Shown here: one piece after another, positions 8,165 to 16,500 of the stretch
Layout of the letters: every line of letters starts with the position of its first letter
Numbering within the stretch: position 1 is the stretch's first letter
Source: Chitinimonas arctica
GTDB taxonomy: Bacteria; Pseudomonadota; Gammaproteobacteria; Burkholderiales; Chitinimonadaceae
DNA length: 64,000 bases
Assembly: GCF_007431345.1 (NCBI RefSeq)
Contig: NZ_CP041730.1
Location: 992,001 to 1,056,000, forward strand
Reading direction: 5' to 3'
The notes under the pieces: model-generated
Seen by the model: the letters and a program-made list of their open reading frames with translations, nothing else
Databases searched by the model: none
Told to the model about the DNA's origin: nothing
Position numbers and translations under genes: made by a program

Positions 8165-8698
8165 TTATTCCGAGGCAGCAATCGGGAGAATCTGCTTGTC
8201 CCCGGTCGGTAGATATTCGAATTCGATGTGCTGGGCATCCATGCGCAGCACCTTGTAGCGGCCTTCCAGCGTATCGCCGGGACGCGCCAATAGCGTCTGT
8301 TCGTCGTGGCTCAGGTACATGACCTGCGCACCGCCATCGTTGAAGCTGCCCATATAGCGGAACGGCAGTGCAGGTGGAGCAGGCCGTGGCGGCGGAGGCG
8401 GCGGCCCCACCAACTCGGCCTCCTGAACGGGGTTGGGTATCGGCGCTGCCACGGGCGGCGGTGCTTGCCAGTTGCGCGGGGCGAACGGGTCGGCCACGGC
8501 TAGCAACGGCGCTGCCGGCGCAAGCGGCGGGGTCGTCACCGACGCCGCCTTGACCAACAACGGCCGGGCAGCGCCAGGCGCAAGCACCCCTTCGACCAGC
8601 TCGACCTCATCCTCCTCGACCGGATAGACGATCGCCACCAGCGTAGCCGCCAGCAAACCCGCCCAGATCATCCAACGACGCCGCGCCGCGTTATCCAT
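8165..8698 (-). CDS. GspC/PilP-like inner-membrane connector
   Basis: Bitopic protein of about 177 residues: a short basic N-terminus (MDNAARRRW), one membrane helix (MIWAGLLAATLVAIVYP), a long Pro/Ala-rich periplasmic linker, and a small C-terminal beta domain starting at about FRYMGSFNDGGAQVMYLS. That layout matches PilP/GspC-type proteins, which reach from the inner membrane to the N0 domain of the secretin. The start is ATG 8698, inside the end of the upstream PilO-like gene (8-base overlap). The secretin gene begins 6 bases after its stop. The assignment rests on architecture and position, because sequence conservation in this family is low. Confidence 0.75.
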   Translation of the reverse strand: MDNAARRRWMIWAGLLAATLVAIVYPVEEDEVELVEGVLAPGAARPLLVKAASVTTPPLAPAAPLLAVADPFAPRNWQAPPPVAAPIPNPVQEAELVGPPPPPPRPAPPALPFRYMGSFNDGGAQVMYLSHDEQTLLARPGDTLEGRYKVLRMDAQHIEFEYLPTGDKQILPIAASE

Positions 8699-9221
8699 GG
8701 GACGGCTTCCGGTAAAACGCCGAAATTGTCGCTTCACAGCTCAGGTCGGCCAGGCCAATGTCTTCGCGGCTGCATTGCACGCCATCGATCACGATATTGG
8801 GCTGCCCTGCCTGCAAACCGGCCAGGAAACGCCGCACCGCCGGATAACCGGCCAATAGCGTCAAGCTGGCGCGATAACGGAGATAGGGCTGGTTCGCACT
8901 GTCGTCGAGCGTGAAGGACAGCTCGTCCAGCGGTAGCTTGGCTTGGTCGGCCGCCCGATTGAGCGCGCCGAGTAATTGCTTGCTCTCGAATGCCGGCAAA
9001 ACCACCGCGCTGTCGGTGGGCTTAGCCACCAAGGGCATCGTGCGCGGCTGGGATGCTTGCCAGGTTTGCGCGGTTTCCAGCGCCAGTTGGCCTTGGCGAA
9101 TATGGGTAGCCAGTGCCAGCAGGAAAGCCAGCACCGCCAAGCCCAGCGCGGCCACCAGCCGTGGCTGAGCGTACAGCAGACGACGGGCTTGGAAGCGGTA
9201 GCGGGACAACAACGGAGGCAT
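8691..9221 (-). CDS. PilO/GspM-like inner-membrane protein, first gene of the secretion operon
   Basis: Protein of 176 residues with a basic cytoplasmic tail, a single membrane helix (LVAALGLAVLAFLLALATHI, about residues 22-41), a short helical stretch, and a ferredoxin-like periplasmic domain (PLDELSFTLDD, then LTLLAGYPAVRRFLAGL). This is the form of PilO/GspM subunits, which dimerise with PilN/GspL to scaffold the platform. The partner is probably the GspL/PilM-like gene at the far end of the operon. It is the promoter-proximal gene, with a plausible sigma-70 promoter just upstream. Name and partner are inferred from architecture. Confidence 0.75.
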   Translation of the reverse strand: MPPLLSRYRFQARRLLYAQPRLVAALGLAVLAFLLALATHIRQGQLALETAQTWQASQPRTMPLVAKPTDSAVVLPAFESKQLLGALNRAADQAKLPLDELSFTLDDSANQPYLRYRASLTLLAGYPAVRRFLAGLQAGQPNIVIDGVQCSREDIGLADLSCEATISAFYRKPSHG

Positions 9222-9255
9222 GACGAGCGGGCGAAGGATCAGGCAAAGGGCGCGG

Positions 9256-9297
9256 ATTATATCGCAAGTCTTTGCTGTATGTCCTTATTAATTAAGG
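9256..9297 (-). promoter_or_regulatory. Putative sigma-70 promoter of the secretion operon with an overlapping palindrome
   Basis: On the minus strand a perfect TATAAT (9261-9256) is preceded, 18 bases upstream, by AGGACA (9285-9280), which retains the GACA half of a -35 box. A 15-base inverted repeat CCTTA-TTAAT-TAAGG (9283-9297) overlaps the -35 element and could be a regulator site. The first gene starts about 35 bases downstream. The -10 match is strong and the -35 weak, which would suit an activated or repressed promoter. Confidence 0.5.
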
Positions 9298-9422
9298 ATT
9301 TTCCCGCACGAAGCGACAGATGTGGTCAGCGCCGCAGTCCTGGCGCATCGTGCGGCGCGCCAAGTAGGCGAGGCTGATCGCTCTGTATGAAAGAACCGGC
9401 AAAGAACGCTAAGCGCTAGCGT

Positions 9423-12116
9423 CTAATCGTGAGGCACTGCCGCGCTTTTCCTGGATATTCGGTCGAGATTTTTCTGTGCGTCAACCTCCCCCCGGGCCGC
9501 GGATTTTTGGTAAAGGTCGAGCGCTTGCTGCACGTCTTTCTCCACCCCTAGGCCATGTTCGTACAGATAACCGAGCTGGTTCTGCGCAAGGGCATTTCCT
9601 TGGGCTACGGCCTTCCGATACCACGCAGCGGCTTGGGAATAATCTTGCTGCACCCCATTGCCGGCCTGATACAGCTTTCCAATGCTAGCTTCCGCAGTAG
9701 CATTCCCCTGTTTGGCACTTTTTTGATACCAAATCATCGCTTGCGCATAATCCTGCGGCACGCCGTAGCCGTGTTCAAACAGGTTGCCAATATTGCACTG
9801 GGCAGCGGGATGCTCTTGATTCGCTGCCTTGCGATACCAGGCCATTGCCTGTGCATAGTCCTGCGGTACCCCGGAGCCGGCCTCATACATCAATCCGAGA
9901 TTGAATTGCGCGCGGGATAAACCCTGCCCGGCGGCCTTTCGATACCAGTCAAGCGCTTGAGATTGATCCTTCAGCACACCTACACCAGTACGATATAGTG
10001 TCCCGACGGTGTTCTGCGCCTTAGCCAACCCCTGATCGGCCGCCTTACGAAACCAAACGGCAGCTTGTTCGTGGTCCTGTCGTACACCGTTCCCCTTCTG
10101 ATACATCAAACCAAGATTGAACTGTGCGTTCGCGAGCCCCTTTTCGGCGGCTAGACTAGACCACTTCACGGCTTGTGCATCGTCTTGGGGCACACCATGG
10201 CCTTGGTGGTACAAGTTTCCAAGATTGTCCTGTGCGTTAGCATTGCCCTGCTCCGCGGATCGGCGATACCAAACCACAGCCTGTTCATAGTCCTTTGCTA
10301 CGCCGATGCCGTGCTCATACATCCAGCCCAGGCTGGTCTGCGCGTTGGCATGCGACTGATCGGCAGCCTTACGGTACCAAACCAGGGCCTGAGAAAAATC
10401 CTTCTCTCCTCCCATCCCATAGTCATACATCCCGGCTAAGCGGTACTGTGCTTCCACGTACCCCTGCTCGGCAGATTCTCGAAATAGCTTTCTCGCCTGC
10501 GGATAGTCCTGAGGCACTCCCAAACCCTGCTCATACATAATTGCTAAATTATATTTAGGTACCGCTTCCCCCTGAGCCGCCGCTTGGCGAAAAAAGGTCA
10601 AGGCCTGAGCATAGTTCTTCGTGACGCCCCGGCCGTTCAGATACATCGTCCCCAGCGTATTCCGCGCCACGACATCACCTTGTTCGGCCGCTTTGCCGCA
10701 CCAGCTTAGAGCCTGCCCGTAGTCCTGCGGCACACCCCGGCCGGTGTAGTACAGCACGCAAAGTTGGGCCTGCCCCTCCGTGTTACCTTGCAGCGCGGAC
10801 GCACGAGACCACTCGGCAGCTTGCACATCGTCCTGCGCCACCCCTACGCCATTCAAATACATGTTGCCGAGTTTGGCTTGTGCCACTTCATCCCCTTGCG
10901 TGGCTGCCTGGCGGTATAAGGCGATGGCTTGCATAGGGTCTTGAGGGACACCTCGGCCATTAGCGTACATCAACCCGAGATTCGTTTTCGCCACGGCACT
11001 ACCTTGCTGAGCAGCTTTGCGGTACCAGGCCAATGACTCGACATAATCCTTAGGCAGTCCTCTACCACGCTCATACATCCAACCGAGGGTGGTCTGCGCC
11101 TCGATATCCCCCTGCTCAGCGGCCTTGCGGTACCAAGCTGCGGCCTGTACGTTGTCCAGCGAGACGCCTAGGCCATTCGCGTACATCCAGCCAAATCTGA
11201 ATTGCGCCGAGGCATGGCCTTGCTTGGCCGCTTGCGCATACCAGGCAAGCGCCTGGGTATAGTCCTGTGATACGCCACGACCATATTGATACATCACGCC
11301 AACATATTCCTGCCCCTTGGCGCTCCCTTGCTCGGCGGCTTTACGGTACCAGGCCAATGCGTGGCTATGGTCCTGCGGTACCCCTTGGCCGTTATCGAAC
11401 ATTGTCCCCAGATATATTTGTCCCTCGGCATTTCCCTGCTCTGCGGCTTTGCGATACCACGCCACCGCATGCATATGGTTCTCCGGTACGCCACGACCAA
11501 ATCCATACATCAATCCAAGTTTGGTCTGAGCAACGGCGTACCCCTGCTCGGCTGCTTTGCTGTACCAGTCGATTGCCAGTGGATAATCCTGGCGCACGCC
11601 CTGCCCGACTTCGTAAAGGGCGCCCAACCGGGTTTGCGCATAGGCATTCCCCTGTTCCGCTGCCTTGCGATACCAGGCCACAGCCTGAATATCGTCCTTT
11701 GGCACATCCAGGCCATATTCAAACATTTCGCCCAATGCAGCTTGTGCAATTGCATGGCCTTGTGCAGCGGCCTTGCCGTACCAAGCCGCTGCCTGCGCAT
11801 AATCCTTCTGCACTCCACGGCCCAGGTAGTACAGAGACCCGAGGTTGAACTGTGCCATCGCATAGCCTTGCGCAGCGCTCTTGCGGTACCAAACCACAGC
11901 TTCGTGGTAGTCACGTGAGACGCCTTGACCACGCTGATACATTGCGCCAAGACAGTTCTGCGCAGCCGCATCGCCATCGTCGGCCAACGCACGCCAGGCA
12001 CTGAGCGACATTTGATGAAGGCCTGCTTCGTAGTTGCCTTCACGCCCGTCCATTCCCGCCCAGGCCATACTGGACAATCCAATCGCTACCGTAAGTAGCC
12101 AAACCCGCAACTTCAT
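9423..12116 (-). CDS. Exported protein of 23 tandem Sel1 (TPR-like) repeats
   Basis: The protein has 897 residues from ATG 12116, chosen because it is preceded by AGAAGGAT and opens a clean signal peptide (MKLRVWLLTVAIGLSSMAWA). The longer upstream frame has neither feature. After about 40 residues the whole chain is built of 36-residue Sel1 repeats of the form AQxxLGxMYxxGxGVxxDYxQAxxWYRKAAEQGxA. I count 23 full copies in strict register with no spacer, then a short C-terminal tail. Sel1 repeats form alpha-alpha superhelices that bind proteins or peptidoglycan-related ligands. The target here is unknown. The protein is probably periplasmic or secreted. It stands alone between the secretion operon and the RHS locus; whether it is a substrate of either is not visible. 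Confidence 0.93.
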   Translation of the reverse strand: MKLRVWLLTVAIGLSSMAWAGMDGREGNYEAGLHQMSLSAWRALADDGDAAAQNCLGAMYQRGQGVSRDYHEAVVWYRKSAAQGYAMAQFNLGSLYYLGRGVQKDYAQAAAWYGKAAAQGHAIAQAALGEMFEYGLDVPKDDIQAVAWYRKAAEQGNAYAQTRLGALYEVGQGVRQDYPLAIDWYSKAAEQGYAVAQTKLGLMYGFGRGVPENHMHAVAWYRKAAEQGNAEGQIYLGTMFDNGQGVPQDHSHALAWYRKAAEQGSAKGQEYVGVMYQYGRGVSQDYTQALAWYAQAAKQGHASAQFRFGWMYANGLGVSLDNVQAAAWYRKAAEQGDIEAQTTLGWMYERGRGLPKDYVESLAWYRKAAQQGSAVAKTNLGLMYANGRGVPQDPMQAIALYRQAATQGDEVAQAKLGNMYLNGVGVAQDDVQAAEWSRASALQGNTEGQAQLCVLYYTGRGVPQDYGQALSWCGKAAEQGDVVARNTLGTMYLNGRGVTKNYAQALTFFRQAAAQGEAVPKYNLAIMYEQGLGVPQDYPQARKLFRESAEQGYVEAQYRLAGMYDYGMGGEKDFSQALVWYRKAADQSHANAQTSLGWMYEHGIGVAKDYEQAVVWYRRSAEQGNANAQDNLGNLYHQGHGVPQDDAQAVKWSSLAAEKGLANAQFNLGLMYQKGNGVRQDHEQAAVWFRKAADQGLAKAQNTVGTLYRTGVGVLKDQSQALDWYRKAAGQGLSRAQFNLGLMYEAGSGVPQDYAQAMAWYRKAANQEHPAAQCNIGNLFEHGYGVPQDYAQAMIWYQKSAKQGNATAEASIGKLYQAGNGVQQDYSQAAAWYRKAVAQGNALAQNQLGYLYEHGLGVEKDVQQALDLYQKSAARGEVDAQKNLDRISRKSAAVPHD

Positions 12117-12297
12117 TCCATATCCTTCTGATTTCCTGCATATTCTGACAGCCGATGGGCTGTCCGCCGGCCAAGCGCGAGGCCATGGCACAATCGTGGC
12201 TAATAAAGACATCCAGCCAAATGGATCGTTTCAACGGTCGCAAAGCGTTTAAATGCCGGCTCCGAGAAGATGTTCACAATCACGGTCTTAAAATCGA

Positions 12298-12597
12298 GTG
12301 GCGGGCGAAGCAAGGCCATCTAGGACTTGTGCCAATAACTGTACGCAAGCAGAGGTCGCAACGACGACCGACGAGCAAACCGGGATCGCAACGACAACGA
12401 CTGACGACCAACCGCCACCCTACGAGCCCAGTTATTGGGAGATTTGCAGCGATTCGGAGCCGACGCCCTGGAGAGATGACGCCAACGAGCAGGAACCCCC
12501 ACCTTATGAAGCGGGGTATTGGGAAGCCTGCGCCGATTCAGGCCCGCCGCCTTGGTTGAACGACCAGAGCGACAGGGAGTATTTCGACGCCGATTAA
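12298..12597 (+). CDS. Small acidic protein with duplicated PPPYE-YWE-C-DS motif
   Basis: A 99-residue frame starting at GTG 12298 (the only start after an in-frame stop). I recognise no family. The C-terminal 60 residues hold two copies of a 27-residue unit with the pattern PPPYE-x3-YWE-x-C-x-DS-x-P-x-PW, strongly acidic, ending at a DAD tail. Between the two copies many codon differences are synonymous (for example CCG/CCC, CCC/CCT, TAC/TAT, GAG/GAA, TCG/TCA), which argues that the frame is translated and under protein-level selection. The first 35 residues look unlike a natural N-terminus, so the gene may be a truncated remnant. It ends against the immunity-like gene on the other strand. 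Confidence 0.45.
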   Translation: MAGEARPSRTCANNCTQAEVATTTDEQTGIATTTTDDQPPPYEPSYWEICSDSEPTPWRDDANEQEPPPYEAGYWEACADSGPPPWLNDQSDREYFDAD

Positions 12598-12962
12598 CCC
12601 CCAGATAAAGGACTGGGCTTATTGGTCAGTAAATCCAGATCCTCCCACATATCTTCGTATTTTTCAGTCACAAGGAACCGCCAACCAGGTGGCAGCCCTA
12701 AATACTTAAGGACCAGTGGCGCCCACTCATTCAAATGCACAGCATGCAACGGAACAAAGAAGTCCGGCGCGTCGAACCAAACTTCCCCAGCCCATATATA
12801 CCAGCCACACGTATCCCCTTCCGGCTGAATGCGTAGCCCGTTTAACGGCCGCAGCCCACTGAGCACGTTTTTTGAGATGCCCACTTTCATATGCGGACCA
12901 TATGAAGTAAAGGGCACCCCCATCACTTCGCAAACGCTCTTCTGCTGACTTTCAAACTGCAT
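12594..12962 (-). CDS. Probable immunity protein (Imm33/DUF2185-like)
   Basis: A 122-residue soluble protein lying second after the giant RHS toxin gene on the same strand. Visible features are VGISKNVL near residue 27, GWYIWAGE near 53, DFFVPLHAVHL near 67, and the end stretch LGLPPGWRFLVTEKYEDMWED. That combination resembles immunity proteins of the Imm33/DUF2185 kind found behind RHS and other polymorphic toxins. I make this match from memory of the pattern, not from a search. No signal peptide or membrane segment, so it would act in the cytoplasm. Its base composition is lower in GC than the RHS core. It may protect against a toxin tip that is no longer present. Confidence 0.6.
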   Translation of the reverse strand: MQFESQQKSVCEVMGVPFTSYGPHMKVGISKNVLSGLRPLNGLRIQPEGDTCGWYIWAGEVWFDAPDFFVPLHAVHLNEWAPLVLKYLGLPPGWRFLVTEKYEDMWEDLDLLTNKPSPLSGG

Positions 12963-13004
12963 TTTTATTAAAACCCCAGCAGTCCGCTAATTTTTTCAAA
13001 CCCT

Positions 13005-13541
13005 TCAGCCCACATTCGTAGAAATCTCGATCTTACCCAATACTTCAAATTCGCGAAGCCCTCGACCCTGCTTAAACTCCTTAGTTTCAATAGCACTACC
13101 ATCCGTATTGGGATACAAAAGAATGAAATCGTCTTCAAAATTCAAACGAATACCAAACGCATCTTTAGACCCTTCAGAACTTAAGACATCGACCGACAAA
13201 ACCCTAGAATGGGCAATCCCACTAAAAATAGACGCATCCGTTCCATTGTAAAATTCATAGTCGTAATCCGACTCTATTTCACCGCTTAAAATGAGAGGAA
13301 TGCGAGCATTAAACTCATCCCACCCCCTGCAATCTGGTTCTTCGGCACAACAAATTTCCACTGACCAGTTGTCGTCACTACGCACATGGAATAAGTACCA
13401 CTTCCCATCGTCAAGCCGGAGCAAAAACGAAACATCCGCAGAAGACAATACGCTCTCAGCGAAAGGTGGGAAAACACGCAGTACGAAGGACGATACGTGC
13501 TTTCCAATTATGCAATCAATTAACTGCGAATTCAGTACCAT
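13005..13541 (-). CDS. Candidate cognate immunity protein for the adjacent RHS toxin tip
   Basis: A 178-residue acidic protein without signal peptide or membrane helices. I do not recognise a family. The start is ATG 13541, 7 bases after the RHS stop codon; a frame opening upstream at 13574 would run back into the toxin gene. It is rich in Asp/Glu and aromatic residues (DDGKWYLFHVRSDDNWSVEICC; DYDYEFYNG), as expected of an inhibitor that masks a basic nuclease. Position directly behind the toxin, co-orientation and the drop in GC from the RHS core are the usual signs of a toxin-immunity pair. Its function is inferred from context only. Confidence 0.68.
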   Translation of the reverse strand: MVLNSQLIDCIIGKHVSSFVLRVFPPFAESVLSSADVSFLLRLDDGKWYLFHVRSDDNWSVEICCAEEPDCRGWDEFNARIPLILSGEIESDYDYEFYNGTDASIFSGIAHSRVLSVDVLSSEGSKDAFGIRLNFEDDFILLYPNTDGSAIETKEFKQGRGLREFEVLGKIEISTNVG

Positions 13542-13548
13542 GTAACCC

Positions 13549-16500
13549 TCACTCGGCTGCCGCTTTTGCTGCATTGAACCATTTGTTAGTAGTCTTACCT
13601 ATGGTCGTAATGAACGTGCCGTTCGATTCCGTGACGATCATTCGGCCTCTCGAAGGAATCATAATGGCATCGCTGAATTGATGCCATTGACCTATACGCG
13701 CAGCTGCAAAATCAGCATTCTTGTACAACGCATTGGCAGCCGATTTCAACGCGGGGACCATTTTCTGCAACTCTTGCGGCGTCTTTCCCGTAACACCAAG
13801 CTCTTCAGCGTGTTTTATGAGATGCCCTGTCGCATTCCTACCCCATTGCAACTCTGCTGGTAAATTGGCAAGCGCATTTGCCCCAACCCCCGAGGCACCT
13901 GCTCCAGCCATCATACGTCCGGCAGCAAAAACCAAGCCTCTTTCTGCAATAGCTCCAACTCCCGCGCCACCAAGCGTCATAGCAGTTTCACCAGCTGTTT
14001 TAGGAGTCCAAGCAGAAGCCAGCACGCCAGGCACGCCTGTAGCAGCTTTACAAACTATGCTCTTGCATTCGTTATATTCATTCGCCCAGTACTGGGCGCT
14101 CTCTTCACCCTTTTGCGTCGTCCAACCATATGCGTCTTTAGCTCCTTGCATCAAGGTATTTGCAAATGACGCACTACTGTTTGCGGCATTGCTGTTTGCC
14201 GAAGCCTTCCTCGGAACAGAACCATTGCCGGCTTCGTTCTCTCCCTTTTGTCTGATGGCAACCGGTATCATCACACTACCGGTTTCACCTTCCATCCTCG
14301 GAATACGAGAGCCGGTCACTTCCACCGTTTTCGCTGCTTCGAACCCCGTTGGATCGGTCAGATTGGTCGGATTATTCCACACGTAGCTGTAGCGGTTATA
14401 GCTCTGGCTATGCTCCGGATCCTGGATGATGGGGTCGGCGCTCATAAAGCGCGCCACCAGCGGATCGTAGACGCGGCCGTTCATATGCACCAGATCCAAA
14501 CCGTCCAGCATCTCGTGGCCGGTAAAGCCCTTGTTGTCGATCGCGCCGTCCACGTTGCTGGCACTGCCGTTCAGGTTGCGGCGTTTGCCCCAGGCGTCGT
14601 AGCTCAGCCTTTCCTTGAGCGCGCCGGTCTGGTCGCTGATGGCCACCACGCTACCAAGCCGGTCCTCATGGGTCCAGTGCTGGTCGGTACTGCTGCCCTT
14701 GTCGATTTCCACGCCCAAGCCGTTCGGCCAGTAGGTCTTGATAGCCTTGACCGTGCTGCCGGTGGTTTCCGCTTCGATGGCACCAGCGTAATAGATGGTC
14801 GTGCCGTCGCTCTTGATCTGCTTGGCGCGCTGATGCTCGGTGCCGTAGGCAAATTCGCTGGACGTGCCGCTACCGCAGCGACCGTCGGCGTTCAGGCTGC
14901 CCGTGGTGATGCAGTGCGGCATATCGAAGCTGGTCCAACTGAGCTTGCGGCCGGCACCTTCGATCAGGTTTCCATTGGCGTCGTAGCGGAAGGCGCCCAG
15001 GCTGCTGATGCTGCTGACCGCGTGCGGGCCACCGCTATTGGCGGCGCGCACGGCCTGGCCTTGTGGCGGGTAGGTGTAGGTACCTGCACCGGTCTTGCTC
15101 AGCATATTGCCGATGGCGTCGTACGTGAATTCCTGGGTAGGCTGGTTGGTGGCGGTCGCCTTGCTGAGGCGATTCAGATCGTCGTAGGCAAACGTCTCCG
15201 TCAAGCTGCTGTCCGCCCAAAACTGACTGCGCTGCTCGATATTGCCCAACTTGTCGTAGAGATAGTTCTCACGCCATTGCAAGCCGGTCTGCGGACTCGT
15301 CAGTTCCCCATCGCTCAGTCGGCCGGTATAGATGTTGTAGGTCTGTTGGATCTGCAAGCCATTACCGAGCGTGGCTTTGCGTACCCGGTTGGCGGCATCC
15401 TGCTCGGTGGCTTGCCATAGTGCTACCCCTTGCCGTTCGATCCGGCTGAGGTAGCCGTACTGGTTGTAGCGCTGCTCGAAGCGCTTGGCCTTGCTGGCGT
15501 CGGTGCCGCGCTGGTGGGTCTGGCGCAGGGATCGGCCCCAGGCGTCATACTCGGCTTTGCTGCTGTAGACCGTGTCCAGGGTCAGCGTGGTGGTGTCCGG
15601 ACGGCCCAGGCTGTCGTAGCTGTGGGTACGTTGGTAGTCCTTGGCGCCGCTGCGCAGCGTGTAGGCCTCCGCCAGCTGGCCGATACCACGGGCAGCCGTG
15701 TCGTAGACCCAGCGGCTTTCCAGGCTCGGTTCGCTGCGGCTGGTCAGCCGGTCGAGATCGTCGTAAGTCGAGCGGGTGACCTGCTGTTTGGCGTCGGTCT
15801 GTTTCCAGACGCGGCCGAGCGGATCCACGTCGTAGTGGATGGTGCCCAGGTCCAGATCGTTCAGGTCGGTCTTGCGGCCCAGCAGGTCGTAAGTGATGCG
15901 GACGATATTCTTACCGGGGTCGATCACCTGGGTCAGGTTGCCGAAGGCGTCATGGCCGTACTCGGTGATACCCCCCTTGGCATCCTTGCTGACTTCCAGC
16001 TGGCCCAGCACATTGCGGATATCGGTCTTACTTTGCGGCTTCGGGTTGGTCAGGACAGTTTGCAGACCTTGATAGGTGGTCGTACTGGTCTGCTCGACAT
16101 TGCCTTCATTGAGGGTAGCGACCAGGATCACCCGGTCCAAGTCGTCGTAGCCGTTGCGACTGGCCTTTAGTGGCGTACTGCCGGCAAACGCTGGCTGGTA
16201 GCTGATTTCCAGCCGGCCACGGCGGTCGTAGCTGTGGTCAGTGTTGATGACCTGCCCAGCGAAACCCCAGCTCTGGCTGCGCAAGGCATGGCCGGCGTTG
16301 TCGCTGTAGACCAGGGTCGGTACGGCAATGCGGTCGGCGCCCTTGTAGCTGTCGGTGATGGCCACTTGCGTTGCACCGGCAACGGGGCAACTGCCATTGC
16401 ATTGCTTCAGGTAGCTACGCGTCTCGGTGCCATCCGCGCGCAGTTCGACCAACTTGCGGCCGAAGCCATCGACGGTCCAGGTGGTTTTGAAACCGTTCGG

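Noticed and set aside
9500..12000. CRISPR-like regular repeats
   Set aside because: The 108-base period comes from a coding Sel1 repeat protein; repeats diverge, are translated in one frame, and no spacers or cas genes are present.
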